Shown here one piece after another: positions 8,998-17,734 of a stretch of 64,000 bases of DNA; positions within the stretch are counted from its first letter, which is position 1, and every line of letters begins with the position of its first letter. Source of the stretch: Camelimonas lactis (GTDB lineage Bacteria > Pseudomonadota > Alphaproteobacteria > Rhizobiales > Beijerinckiaceae); contig NZ_SLWL01000010.1 of assembly GCF_004342915.1 (NCBI RefSeq), positions 62,001 through 126,000 of the forward strand. Direction: 5' to 3'. The translations under genes were made by a program, and so were the position numbers. The notes under the pieces are model-generated. The model searched no databases and was not told where the DNA came from. It saw nothing but the letters and a program-made list of their open reading frames with translations.

Positions 8998-10131
8998 CTA
9001 CCGGTTCGTCATCGCCACGACATGGGCGGCGATGGCGAGGCAGGCGGTGAGGCCAGGGCTCTCAATGCCGAACAGGTTCACCAGACCGGGCGCGCCATGT
9101 TGTGCGGGGCCATCAATGCGGAAATCCGGCGCCGGCGCGCCGGGTCCGTGCAGCTTGGGCCGCACGCCGGCCCAGGCCGGCGCCAGCGCGCCCTCCGGCA
9201 GCCCTGGCCACCAGACGCGGATGGCGGTTTCGAACAGCGCCGCGCGCGCCGGATCCACCGGCGCCTCGTCCGCCGATTGCGCCCATTCCACATCCGGCCC
9301 GAAGCGGAGCTGGCCGCCGAGATCCAGCGTGGCGTGCACGCCAAGGCCGGCGGCGACGCCGGTGGTCGCCGCGCCGGTGGGGTAGATCAGCCGCGAAAAC
9401 GGATTGCGACCGGTAAGGGCGAAATAATTGCCCCTGGCGAACCATTGCCGGGGCTGGTTGCACGCCGCGAGCCCGGCCGTCCGCTGCGCCAGCGCCGGCG
9501 CCCCATGGCCGGCGGCGTTGATGACGATGGGCGCGGCCAGCTCCGTCTCCGCGCCCCCGGCGTCCCGGGTCCTGACCCGCAGGTTCTCCCCGTCACGGGC
9601 AATGCCAATGGCTTCGGCGCCGAGGGCGATGGCCCCGCCAGCGGCGGTCAGATCACCGGCCAGCGCCTGCATCAGGCCGTGTGCGTCAACAATGCCGGTG
9701 TCGCCGCACAGGAGCGCCGCCACGCAGGCGACCTCCGGCTCCAGCCGGCGCACGGCGGCGGCGTCGAGCAGGGCGATGTCGCGAACGCCATTGGCCCTGG
9801 CCCGCGCCAGCAACGCCGGCAGGGCGGCGGCTTCATCGTTATTGCTGGCCAGCAGCAGCTTGCCGCAAAACCGCGTCTCCACGCCGGCGTCGGCGCAATA
9901 GCGCGCGAGCAGCGCCCGGCCCGGCGCGCAGAACCGCGCCTTCAATGAACCGGGCTGGTAATAGACGCCCGCGTGCAGCACGCCGGAATTGCGCGATGAC
10001 GTCTCGCGGCCGATGCCCGCGTGGCGTTCGAGCACGATGGTTTCATGGCCGGCCAGAGCCAGCTGGCGGGCGATGGCCAAGCCAACCACGCCGCCGCCGA
10101 TGACCACCGCGTCCGTACGATATGCGCTCAT
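8998..10131 (-). CDS. FAD-dependent oxidoreductase, L-2-hydroxyglutarate dehydrogenase/oxidase-like
   Basis: The 377-residue protein opens with a Rossmann FAD-binding motif (VVIGGGVVGLAIARQLALAG, residues 9-28) and belongs to the DAO/LhgO group. 'SSRNSGVLHAGVYYQPGSLK' near residues 46-65 is the typical block of L-2-hydroxyglutarate dehydrogenase, and GIESPGLTACLAIA near the C-terminus is the closing FAD motif. Family members oxidise L-2-hydroxyglutarate to 2-oxoglutarate, usually passing electrons to quinone. I do not assign lhgO because the group also contains uncharacterised oxidases. It is divergent from the ArsC-like gene at 10228. Confidence 0.88.
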   Translation of the reverse strand: MSAYRTDAVVIGGGVVGLAIARQLALAGHETIVLERHAGIGRETSSRNSGVLHAGVYYQPGSLKARFCAPGRALLARYCADAGVETRFCGKLLLASNNDEAAALPALLARARANGVRDIALLDAAAVRRLEPEVACVAALLCGDTGIVDAHGLMQALAGDLTAAGGAIALGAEAIGIARDGENLRVRTRDAGGAETELAAPIVINAAGHGAPALAQRTAGLAACNQPRQWFARGNYFALTGRNPFSRLIYPTGAATTGVAAGLGVHATLDLGGQLRFGPDVEWAQSADEAPVDPARAALFETAIRVWWPGLPEGALAPAWAGVRPKLHGPGAPAPDFRIDGPAQHGAPGLVNLFGIESPGLTACLAIAAHVVAMTNR

Positions 10132-10227
10132 GTCGCCTTCATGTGGTTTTCAGGCGCCGCCCGGTGTATGCAGCAGCGCGCGCTCAAAGCGCATTCTTGT
10201 CAAAGCGTATTCCTGCAGGAGACAGGC

Positions 10228-10581
10228 GTGACCGCCACGACCATTTATGGCATCCGCAATTGCGACACCATGAAGAAGGCGCGGGCCTGGCTCGACGCCC
10301 ACGGAGTCGCTTACGCCTTTCATGATTACAAGACCGCCGGCGTTGACGCGGCGACCGTGAGCGGCTGGGCGCAGCAGGTCGGCTGGGAAAAACTGCTGAA
10401 CCGGGCGGGCGCGACCTTTCGCAAGCTGCCGGAAAGCGACCGCGCCGATATCGACGCTAACCGGGCCATCGCCCTGATGCTGGCCCAGCCGTCGATGATC
10501 AGGCGCCCGGTGCTGGTTCAGGACGGGCGCATCATCGTTGGCTTCAAACCCGAACTCTATCAGGAATTCTTTGGCGCATGA
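10228..10581 (+). CDS. ArsC/Spx-family protein (YffB-like)
   Basis: The 117-residue protein has the thioredoxin-like ArsC fold: [20 protein letters not shown], with a single N-terminal Cys followed by TMKKA as in YffB/Spx proteins, and the C-terminal block [18 protein letters not shown]. The length fits the family exactly. It starts at a GTG (10228) preceded by AGGAGAC; the longer open frame from 10021 is antisense to the oxidase gene. Arsenate reductase activity is not implied: YffB-type proteins are glutathione-dependent thiol reductases of unclear role. The stop overlaps the trhO start by four bases, indicating coupling. Confidence 0.9.
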   Translation: MTATTIYGIRNCDTMKKARAWLDAHGVAYAFHDYKTAGVDAATVSGWAQQVGWEKLLNRAGATFRKLPESDRADIDANRAIALMLAQPSMIRRPVLVQDGRIIVGFKPELYQEFFGA

Positions 10582-11615
10582 CCGGGACAGGCTCCGCCAC
10601 GCAGCACACTGGGGAAGCGCCCGTCCGTGTCGCGGCGCTGTATCATTTCACCCGCTTCGCCGATCACGCGGCGCTGCGCGAGCCGCTGGCGCGCCTGTGC
10701 TGCGGCCTTGGCGTCAAGGGCACGCTGCTGCTGGCGCGTGAGGGCATCAACGGCACGATCGCCGGCTCCGACGCCGCCATCGCCCAGGTCATCGACCACG
10801 TGCGGGCCCTGCCAGGCTGCGCCGGGCTGGAGGTCAAATATGCACGCGCCGGGGTCATGCCTTTCTGGCGCATGAAGGTGCGGCTCAAGAGCGAAATCGT
10901 CACCATGGGCCAGCCGGACATCGACCCGCTGCAGGACGTCGGCGCCTATGTGGAGCCAGAAGACTGGAACGCGCTGATCGCTGATCCGGAAACCATCGTG
11001 ATCGACACCCGCAATGATTACGAGGTGGCGGTGGGCGCGTTTCGCGGCGCCATCGACCCGAAAACCCGGACGTTTCGCGAATTCCCGGCGTGGTTCCGCG
11101 CCGAACGTGAACGCCTGCTGGGCGCGGGCAGGCAGCCCAAAGTGGCGATGTATTGCACCGGCGGCATCCGCTGCGAAAAGGCCACCGCCTTCCTCAGGGC
11201 CGAAGGCGTGGAACAGGTTTTTCACCTGAAGGGCGGCGTCCTGAAATATCTGGAAACCGTGCCGGAGGCCGACAGCCTGTGGGAGGGCGACTGCTTCGTC
11301 TTCGACCAGCGCGTCACCGTGCGCCATGGTCTGGCCCCCGGCGACTACACCTTGTGTCACGCCTGCCGCCGGCCCCTGTCGGCCGCGGATCGCGCCACGC
11401 CGCAATATGTGGAGGGCGTCAGCTGCGCCGCCTGCCATGATGAACTGGACGACGCCCGCCGGGCGGCCCTGGCGGAGCGCCAGCGCCAGGAACTGCTGGC
11501 GCGCAAGCGGGGCGCTGCGCACCTGGGCGCCGTGCAAGAACAGCAGCCAAAGCAGCAACAGCCAAAGCAGCAGGACCCAAAGCAGGACGCGAAGGCCGAG
11601 CCCGGCGAAAGCTGA
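10578..11615 (+). CDS. trhO: tRNA uridine-34 hydroxylase (rhodanese-related, UPF0176)
   Basis: The 345-residue protein has the TrhO/YceA layout: an N-terminal acylphosphatase-like part ([20 protein letters not shown]), a rhodanese domain ([17 protein letters not shown]), the catalytic loop [16 protein letters not shown], and a C-terminal Cys cluster ([15 protein letters not shown]) for metal binding. The enzyme hydroxylates U34 of tRNA in the 5-hydroxyuridine pathway, using the active-site Cys. The last 40 residues are a Lys/Gln-rich tail with repeated QPKQQ units that is outside the family core. It overlaps the ArsC-like gene (ATGA) and is convergent with fbpB, whose stop lies six bases away. 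Confidence 0.94.
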   Translation: MTGTGSATQHTGEAPVRVAALYHFTRFADHAALREPLARLCCGLGVKGTLLLAREGINGTIAGSDAAIAQVIDHVRALPGCAGLEVKYARAGVMPFWRMKVRLKSEIVTMGQPDIDPLQDVGAYVEPEDWNALIADPETIVIDTRNDYEVAVGAFRGAIDPKTRTFREFPAWFRAERERLLGAGRQPKVAMYCTGGIRCEKATAFLRAEGVEQVFHLKGGVLKYLETVPEADSLWEGDCFVFDQRVTVRHGLAPGDYTLCHACRRPLSAADRATPQYVEGVSCAACHDELDDARRAALAERQRQELLARKRGAAHLGAVQEQQPKQQQPKQQDPKQDAKAEPGES

Positions 11616-11616
11616 A

Positions 11617-11634
11617 CCAACCTATTCGGGTTGG
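11617..11634. terminator. short hairpin at the convergent ends of trhO and fbpB
   Basis: CCAACC at 11617-11622 pairs with GGTTGG at 11629-11634 around a six-base loop. It overlaps the end of fbpB and follows the trhO stop by one base. There is no T-tract, so it is at best a weak bidirectional terminator. Confidence 0.3.
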
Positions 11635-13346
11635 CGCCGGCCAATGCGCGCCAGCACGATCACCGGCGCCATGCCGACCAGCACGATGAGCAAGGCGGCG
11701 AGGGCGGCGTCCTCATAGGAGCCGCGCGCCGCTTCGCCATAGAGGTGCGTGGCCAGCGTCTCCATGTTCAGCGGCCGCAGCAGCAGCGTCGCCGGCAGTT
11801 CCTTCATGCAATCCACGAACACCAGCAGGCCGGCGGAGGCGAGAGCGCTGGTCGACAGCGGCAGGTGCACGCGCCGGAATACCCCGGTGACGTTTTCGCC
11901 GAGGCTGCGGGCGGCGTGGTCGAGCGAGCGCGGGATGCGGCTGAAGCCGGCGTCAACCGAGCCGGTCGGGATGGCGAGAAACCGCACCGTATAGGCGTAG
12001 CACAGCGCCGCGCCCGAGCCGATCAGCGCCAGCCCCGTGGCGACGCCGAGCCAGGTCTGCGCCGACTGGTCGATCCAGCGGTCCAGCGCCGCCAGCGGAA
12101 CCAGCACGCCAATGGCGACCACCGTGCCTGGCATGGCGTAGCCGATGGTGGACAGGCGTTGCAGCAACGCCGTGAGGCGCCCTGGCGCGGCGCGGGCCGC
12201 TGAGGCCACCGCCAGGCCCAGCGCCAGGGTCGTCAGCGTGGCGACAGCGGCGAGCGCCACCGTCGTTACGGCCTCGGTGAGAATGTTCGCCGACAGGCCG
12301 GCGAAGCGGAAGCGCTTCCATGCTTCAGCGGCCAGATAGCTGGCCGGCGCCAGAAAGCCGACGACGACCGGCAGGGCGCAGAAGGCGGCGGCGGCGAGGC
12401 CAGCCCCGGTTCCAAGCCGGCCGGGAGCCAGGCTGCGGGCGCGCTGCGGGCTGGTCCAGTAGCGCTGGCGTCGCCGCGCATGGCGCTCCGCCATCACCAG
12501 CACCAGCACGAAGGCCAGCATCACCAGGGCGATCTGCGCCGCGCCGGCCAGATCCGAGCGGGTGACCCAGGTGGTGTAGATGGAAATGGTCAGCGTGTTG
12601 ACGCCGAGAAACTCCGAGGCGCCGATGTCGTTCAGCGTCTCCATCAGCGCCAGGCTGACGCCCACGGCGATGGCGGGGCGGGCCAGCGGCAGCGCCACCC
12701 GCCAGAACACCTGGCCGCGCCGCGTCCCCAGGGTGCGCGACGCCTCGACCAGATTGGCGGCCTGGGTCAGGAACATCGCCCGGCTCGTCAGATAGACGTA
12801 AGGATACAGCACGAAGCCGAGCAGGATGATGCAGCCGGTCATCGAGCGGATATCCGGCAGGCGGAAGTCGCGCGGGCTGGCGTAGCCGAGCAGCCAGCGG
12901 ATGCTTCCCTGCACCGCGCCGAGCGGATGCAGCAGGTCGAGATAGGCGTAGGCGACGATATAGGTCGGCGTCGCCAGCGGCAGCAGCAGCGCCCACTCAA
13001 AGATGCGCCGCCCTGGAAATTCATGCGCGGTGACCAGCCAGGCCGTGACGCAGCCAAGCACGGTGACCATGACGCCGACGCCGGTCAGCAGGATCGCGGT
13101 TTGCAGCGCCGCGTCGGGAATGACGTGCGCCAGCAGGTGCGGCCACAGGCCGGCCGAACCCCGCGCCGCCTCCCGGACCAGCGCCAGCGCCGGAATGGCG
13201 ACCAGCAGCGCGGTGAGGGCCGCGCCCACAATCCAGATGCGCCCGGGCGCCCCGGCAACGCGCCGCAGTCGCAGGGCCATGGGGCTACGCAGGCGCGCCT
13301 GGCTGGCGGGCGCCGGCGGCGCGGCGCGGGTGAGAACGTCTGTCAT
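11622..13346 (-). CDS. fbpB: Fe(III) ABC transporter permease (duplicated permease)
   Basis: The 574-residue membrane protein is a double-length permease with two homologous halves of about six segments each, as in FbpB/SfuB/AfuB. Coupling loops are seen in both halves: 'ASRTLGTRRGQVFWRVALPL' near residue 205 and 'AARSLGENVTGVFRRVHLPL' near residue 485. It should pass Fe(III) released by FbpA across the inner membrane with FbpC. The start lies 57 bases after the fbpA stop. The first 40 residues are a basic cytoplasmic tail. The partners fbpA and fbpC sit upstream on the same strand, which supports the iron assignment. Confidence 0.92.
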   Translation of the reverse strand: MTDVLTRAAPPAPASQARLRSPMALRLRRVAGAPGRIWIVGAALTALLVAIPALALVREAARGSAGLWPHLLAHVIPDAALQTAILLTGVGVMVTVLGCVTAWLVTAHEFPGRRIFEWALLLPLATPTYIVAYAYLDLLHPLGAVQGSIRWLLGYASPRDFRLPDIRSMTGCIILLGFVLYPYVYLTSRAMFLTQAANLVEASRTLGTRRGQVFWRVALPLARPAIAVGVSLALMETLNDIGASEFLGVNTLTISIYTTWVTRSDLAGAAQIALVMLAFVLVLVMAERHARRRQRYWTSPQRARSLAPGRLGTGAGLAAAAFCALPVVVGFLAPASYLAAEAWKRFRFAGLSANILTEAVTTVALAAVATLTTLALGLAVASAARAAPGRLTALLQRLSTIGYAMPGTVVAIGVLVPLAALDRWIDQSAQTWLGVATGLALIGSGAALCYAYTVRFLAIPTGSVDAGFSRIPRSLDHAARSLGENVTGVFRRVHLPLSTSALASAGLLVFVDCMKELPATLLLRPLNMETLATHLYGEAARGSYEDAALAALLIVLVGMAPVIVLARIGRRQPE

Positions 13347-13403
13347 GGCTAAATGCAGCGGCCGCGGCCGTCGTCGCGTCCTTCTGGTGGTCCAGGGGCC
13401 GGA

Positions 13404-14429
13404 TTATTTGTCGAAACCGATTTCCTCGGCCATCTGGCTCGCCTGCTTGCGGCGTTTGACCACCTCGGTCAGCGGGATGGGGTCGACCTTCAGCTCGCCG
13501 AAGGTGGCGACGATCGGGTCGAGCTTCGCGCCCGCCTTCACCGGGTATTCGAAATTGGCCTCGGCGTAGATTTTCTGGGCGTCGTCGGAGACCAGATATT
13601 CCATCAGCCGGATGGCGGCTTCCTTGTTCGGCGCGCGCCTGGCGAGGGCCGCGCCGCTGACGTTCACCTGCGTGCCGCCGTTTTCAAAGGTCGGCAGGAT
13701 CACCTTGATGGCCTCGCCCCAGGTCTTCTGGTCCGGTCCGCCCTTTCCGGAGCGCATCAGGCCGACATAATAGGAATTGCCGATCCCGATCTCGCAGACG
13801 CCGCCAAGAATGTCCTTGGCCACCTCGCGGTCGCCGCCGCCCGCCTTGCGCGCCAGATTGTTGCGCAGGCCGGTTAGCCAGGTCTTCGTCGCTTCCGGCC
13901 CGTGATGCGCCATGTAAGCGGCGAACAGCGCCGTGTTGTAGGGATGCTGGCCGGAGCGGATGCAGATTTTGCCCTTCCATTTCGGGTCGGCCAGATCCTC
14001 ATAGCGGATGGCCTTCAGGTCGAGATCCTTAGCCGCATAGAGCACGCGGCCGCGCGCCGAGAAGGCGAACCAGTTGTTGTCGGGATCACGCAGGGCGGCC
14101 GGCACGGCGGCGTCCAGCACCGCCGATTTCACCGGCTGGGTCAGGCCCTTCTGCGCCAGGTCGGCGAGCCGGCCGGCGTCAACGGTCATCAGGATGTCGG
14201 CGGGCGAACTGGCGCCTTCGGACGCCACGCGCTCGGCCAGCCCGTCCTTCAGGAAGACGGTGTTGACCTTCACGCCGGTGGACGCGGTGAAAGCCTCCAG
14301 CAGCGGCTTGATCAGGCCCGGCTCACGGGTGGTGTAGATGTTGACCTCGGCGGCCATGGCGCCGGCGACGCCGCCCAGCAGCATGACGCCGCCCAGCAGG
14401 ACGGAGCGGATCGAAACACTCTTCTTCAT
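13404..14429 (-). CDS. fbpA: Fe(III) ABC transporter periplasmic binding protein
   Basis: The 341-residue protein has a signal peptide (MKKSVSIRSVLLGGVMLLGG, cleavage near AMAAEV). Its mature start VNIYTTREPGLIKPLLEAF is typical of the FbpA/FutA/IdiA family. Later blocks are SPADILMTVDAGRLADLAQK and GNSYYVGLMRSGKGG. The Tyr-Tyr of 'NSYYVG' matches the paired tyrosines that coordinate Fe(III) in FbpA proteins. It binds ferric iron in the periplasm. A 17-bp palindrome at 14477-14493, 48 bases upstream of the start, looks like an Irr/ICE or Fur-type operator, so iron control is likely. Confidence 0.94.
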   Translation of the reverse strand: MKKSVSIRSVLLGGVMLLGGVAGAMAAEVNIYTTREPGLIKPLLEAFTASTGVKVNTVFLKDGLAERVASEGASSPADILMTVDAGRLADLAQKGLTQPVKSAVLDAAVPAALRDPDNNWFAFSARGRVLYAAKDLDLKAIRYEDLADPKWKGKICIRSGQHPYNTALFAAYMAHHGPEATKTWLTGLRNNLARKAGGGDREVAKDILGGVCEIGIGNSYYVGLMRSGKGGPDQKTWGEAIKVILPTFENGGTQVNVSGAALARRAPNKEAAIRLMEYLVSDDAQKIYAEANFEYPVKAGAKLDPIVATFGELKVDPIPLTEVVKRRKQASQMAEEIGFDK

Positions 14430-14476
14430 GTTGCCGTCTTCCCGACCGTTTCCAGTAAAAGCATGTCAGTTTCAAA

Positions 14477-14493
14477 TGTAGAATCATTCAAAA
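14477..14493. promoter_or_regulatory. candidate iron-responsive operator (ICE/Irr-box-like palindrome)
   Basis: The sequence TGTAGAATCATTCAAAA is an imperfect palindrome with six of eight arm positions matching around a central C. It resembles the alphaproteobacterial iron control element TTTAGAATNATTCTAAA recognised by Irr. It lies in the only AT-rich patch of the gap between fbpC and fbpA, at a distance that fits a promoter for fbpA. The identity of the regulator (Irr, Fur or RirA) cannot be decided from sequence. Confidence 0.5.
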
Positions 14494-14588
14494 CTGGCCA
14501 ATGTTCTCGCGTTGCGCGCAACATCGACGCCCATCCTTCCTGAAACACATGACGGCGCTGCTTTCAACGCATATCTATTCCACCATGG

Positions 14589-15641
14589 TCAAATCGCGGG
14601 GAAGACCATGGCGCCATCGGGCGAAACAGCGACGGAAAGCGTGTCGCCTGGCCGCGCCGGCGCATGGCCCATGACCCGCATGACCAGGGGTTCGCTGACG
14701 CCGGCGACCCGCAGGGCCAGTTCCTCCACGTCGCCGAGGAATACGCTGCCGGTGACCTGCGCCGCCGCGCCGGCCCCTGGCGCCGCGACCTGGAGCGCGT
14801 GGCGGCGGATGCAGACGACGGCGCCCTGGCCGTCAGCCAGCGTGGTGGGGAAGGCGCCCAGCGGCGTCGCGACCTGGCCGCCGCGCGCCTGGCCCGCGAG
14901 CCTGTTGCAGGGCCGGAAGAACTCGGCGACGTAAAGCGAGCAGGGCCGGTCGTGGATGTCGCGGCCGGTTCCGGTTTGCGCCACCCGCCCATCCTGCATC
15001 AGCGCCACCCGGTCGCCGGCCGCCAGCGCCTCTTCGGGATCATGGGTGACGATGATCGCGGCGGTCCCAAGATCGCGCAGGATCGCCAGGGTTTCGGCCC
15101 GCACCCGGTCGCTCAGGCCCCGGTCCAGGTTGGAGAATGGCTCGTCCATCAGCAGCAGCACCGGCTGCGGGGCCAGGGCGCGCGCCAGGGCGACGCGCTG
15201 CTGCTCGCCGCCGGACAGCGTGTGCGGATACCGCCCGGCCATGCCGGCGACGCCAATGCGCGCCATCACCTCCGCCGTGCGCCGCCGGGCCTCGGCCTTT
15301 GGCAGCCGCCGCAGGCCGAACCCGATGTTGTCCGCCACCGTCAGATGCGGAAACAGCGCGTAATCCTGGAACATGAAGCCGATATGGCGGTCTTCCGGCT
15401 CGACGAAAACGCCAGGGCCGGCGATCTCCGCGCCATTCAGCACGATCGAGCCGGCGTCCGGCGCATCGACGCCGGCGATCAGGCGCAGCAACGAGGATTT
15501 GCCGCAGCCCGACTGGCCAACCAGGCAGATGATCTCGCCGGGGGCCAGGGTCAGGGAAACCGCATCCAGCGCCTGCCTGCCGCCGAAGCGGCGCGACACG
15601 CCGCGCACCGCCAGCATGGGCGGGGCTTCAGACAGTTCCAT
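14589..15641 (-). CDS. fbpC: Fe(III) ABC transporter ATP-binding protein
   Basis: The 350-residue ATPase has Walker A LVGQSGCGKSSLLRLIAG, Q-loop FMFQDYALFPHLTVADN, signature [16 protein letters not shown], Walker B LLLMDEPFSNLD and the switch region IIVTHDPEEALA. A C-terminal regulatory TOBE-like region follows (residues 250-350), ending with a beta-rich segment as in FbpC and other long iron/spermidine ATPases. ATG 15641 was taken as the start; a GTG at 15665 is an alternative. It lies upstream of fbpA on the same strand with a 159-base gap that contains the candidate iron box, so fbpA-fbpB can be transcribed separately. Confidence 0.92.
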   Translation of the reverse strand: MELSEAPPMLAVRGVSRRFGGRQALDAVSLTLAPGEIICLVGQSGCGKSSLLRLIAGVDAPDAGSIVLNGAEIAGPGVFVEPEDRHIGFMFQDYALFPHLTVADNIGFGLRRLPKAEARRRTAEVMARIGVAGMAGRYPHTLSGGEQQRVALARALAPQPVLLLMDEPFSNLDRGLSDRVRAETLAILRDLGTAAIIVTHDPEEALAAGDRVALMQDGRVAQTGTGRDIHDRPCSLYVAEFFRPCNRLAGQARGGQVATPLGAFPTTLADGQGAVVCIRRHALQVAAPGAGAAAQVTGSVFLGDVEELALRVAGVSEPLVMRVMGHAPARPGDTLSVAVSPDGAMVFPAI

Positions 15642-15812
15642 TGCTGGCGGATTGGCCTCTGGCACGTGGTGCTTCCTGAAATTCGGGTGACCTGCGCCGG
15701 ATAGGGCAGCGCGTCCGCCGGGGCAAGAGCGGGCTGGCAAGACATGAGCCATTCCGGCCAGCGGCGTCCGGTTCCATGGGGCGAAGGCGTGGATGCCCGC
15801 AACACCGCCAGC

Positions 15813-16217
15813 CTACGCCTGAAACGCCGCGTCGACCGGAATTTGCATGCCATTGGCCAGGGCGTTGGTCTGGGAGGCGAGGCCGATGATCGCCAGCAAC
15901 TCGCCGTGCTGCGCGTCGCTCATTCCTTTGGCTCTGGCGGCGGCGGTGTGGGAGTGGACGCAATAGGCGCAATTGTTCGCGGTGGAGACAGCGATATAGA
16001 TCATCTCCCGCGTCAGCGGATCGAGGGCGCCAGGCGCCGTCATGATCTGTTTGACGTCGCCCCAGATGCGCGCCAGCAGCGGCGGATTGTTGGCCAGCGC
16101 CAGCCAGAAATTGTTGATGAACGATGACTGGCGGACAGCGCGGATATCGTCGAGCACCGCCCGCGCCTCGGGAATGCCGTCAGCTTCTTCGACGGTGAGC
16201 AGCCGGATCGTCGCCAT
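15813..16217 (-). CDS. carboxymuconolactone-decarboxylase/AhpD-like protein
   Basis: The 134-residue helical protein contains the AhpD-type redox motif: NNCAYCVHSHTAAARAKGM, with CxxCxxxH near residues 83-90. Such proteins are peroxidase-like or alkylhydroperoxide-reductase partners. The 'DPLTREMIYIAVSTAN' helix before it is the usual lead-in. The length fits the small CMD family. It is followed upstream on the same strand by an FAD oxidase that would make H2O2 (gap 96 bases), so a peroxide-handling role is plausible but inferred. The true substrate is unknown. Confidence 0.88.
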   Translation of the reverse strand: MATIRLLTVEEADGIPEARAVLDDIRAVRQSSFINNFWLALANNPPLLARIWGDVKQIMTAPGALDPLTREMIYIAVSTANNCAYCVHSHTAAARAKGMSDAQHGELLAIIGLASQTNALANGMQIPVDAAFQA

Positions 16218-16313
16218 GGTTGTCGTCCTTGCGGGTTCTGAAGGGGGCGGGCAAGGGCGCCCGCTCCGGGCCTTACCTTATGCTGGCGCCGCGCCGTGTG
16301 AACCTCCGCCTGG

Positions 16314-17519
16314 CTAATGGGCGAAAATGTCCGCGTCGGCGTCCTCGCCGCCGGCCAGGGCGGCGCGGACAAGCTCTGCGCCGATGCGCGAGAAGGTGAC
16401 GCCGTTGCCGCCGTAACCCATCAGCGAGAAAATCCGCGGCGTTCCCGGCAGGGGGCCTATCAGCGGCAGGCCGGTGGTGGTGTCGCCAAAGCTGCCGGCC
16501 CAGCGAAATTCCGGCGTCGGATCAATGTCCGGCAGCAGCTTCGCCAGTTTCTCGCTGATCCGGCGGGTTTTTTCGCCGGTCAGCGCGTCGCGTCGCGCCT
16601 CGTCGGCGAAATCCGCGTCCTCTCCGCCGCAGATGACGCGCCCGTCGCTGGTGGCGCGCAGATACAGATACGGGTCGGACGCCTCCCAGATCAGCGCCTC
16701 CCCAGGCCACAGGGCGCTTCGGGGCTGCGGCCGCGTGGCGATGGCCCAGGTGGAAATGATCCGATGCCGGTCCTTCGGCGCCATGTCCGGCAGTTCGTAA
16801 CCGGTGGCGAGAACCACGTGTTTCGCCGTGATGGTGCGGCCGGATTCCAGCGCCACCTCGACACGGTCGCGGTGGCTGGCGGCGGCGTTCATCTGCTCCG
16901 GGGCGAAGAAGCGTGCGCCGCGCTGGCGCGCCGCGCGCAGCAGGCCGGCGGTCAGCCGCAGCGGATCAAGCGCTAGATTGCCTGTCGAGAGGATGGCCCC
17001 GGCGCGCGCCATGCCAAAGCCCGCCTGCAATTCCGATGCGGTGAGGTAGCGGGCCGGCAGGCCGGCGGAGGCGCGCGCTTCCGCTTCGGCGCGCAGGGCG
17101 GCGCCGGTGAGCGCGTTGCCAGCAAGATACAGCGTCTGGCGCGGCTGCATGCGGCAGGCCAGCCCGAGCGTCCCGATATGGTCGCGCAGATTGCCCACGG
17201 CGAGACGGGCGCGACGCCAGGCGCGCACGGCTTTTTCCTGGCCGATCATCCGGGTCAGCCTGGTCAGCGGCGTATCAATCTCGAACTGGATCAGGGCGGT
17301 GGTGGCCGGCGTCGACCCCAGCATGGGTCCGCGCCGGTCGATCATCGCCACCTCGTGGCCGGCCTCCGTCAACGCCTCGGCGACCATCGCCCCGGAAATA
17401 CCCATGCCGACGACGAGCACTTCCGTTTTCATGTCGCGCCGCAACCGCCGGCAGGCCGGCCGTGGCGGCGGGTCGGCCAGCCACACCGGATCGCCAGAAC
17501 GCAGGTCAAGTTTACGCAT
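16314..17519 (-). CDS. FAD-dependent oxidoreductase of the DAO (glycine/D-amino-acid oxidase) family
   Basis: The 401-residue protein has the FAD Rossmann motif VLVVGMGISGAMVAEALTEA near residues 34-53 and the DAO middle blocks LSTGNLALDPLRLTAGLLRA and TAKHVVLATGYELPD. The closing FAD motif is IFSLMGYGGNGVTFSRIGAE near the C-terminus. These enzymes oxidise amines or D-amino acids with O2 or a quinone. The N-terminal 30 residues before the Rossmann fold (DLRSGDPVWLADPPP) are typical of the oxidase subgroup related to gamma-glutamylputrescine oxidases. ATG 17519 is preferred over 17570. It is divergent from the cysteine hydrolase gene at 17735. Substrate unknown. Confidence 0.88.
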   Translation of the reverse strand: MRKLDLRSGDPVWLADPPPRPACRRLRRDMKTEVLVVGMGISGAMVAEALTEAGHEVAMIDRRGPMLGSTPATTALIQFEIDTPLTRLTRMIGQEKAVRAWRRARLAVGNLRDHIGTLGLACRMQPRQTLYLAGNALTGAALRAEAEARASAGLPARYLTASELQAGFGMARAGAILSTGNLALDPLRLTAGLLRAARQRGARFFAPEQMNAAASHRDRVEVALESGRTITAKHVVLATGYELPDMAPKDRHRIISTWAIATRPQPRSALWPGEALIWEASDPYLYLRATSDGRVICGGEDADFADEARRDALTGEKTRRISEKLAKLLPDIDPTPEFRWAGSFGDTTTGLPLIGPLPGTPRIFSLMGYGGNGVTFSRIGAELVRAALAGGEDADADIFAH

Positions 17520-17734
17520 CAACGCCCCCCATGGCGCGACCCGGCCCGAGACGCGGTGACGCCGGATCACGCGCCGTTCCAGGCTGGTTCGCGTTTGTCC
17601 CAGGCGGCCCGCCGGCGCATTTTCCGGGCGGGCGCCTCATTTCCAACGCGCCGGCCCCGGCGCGGTTCCGCCTGGAACCTCCCGTCTCGCCGGACATTTC
17701 CCAACTGGATGGGCAGGGACAGGGGGAGCAGGAC

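Noticed and set aside
10228-10581. Arsenate reductase of an ars operon
   Set aside because: It is YffB/Spx-like and has no arsenic-resistance neighbours.
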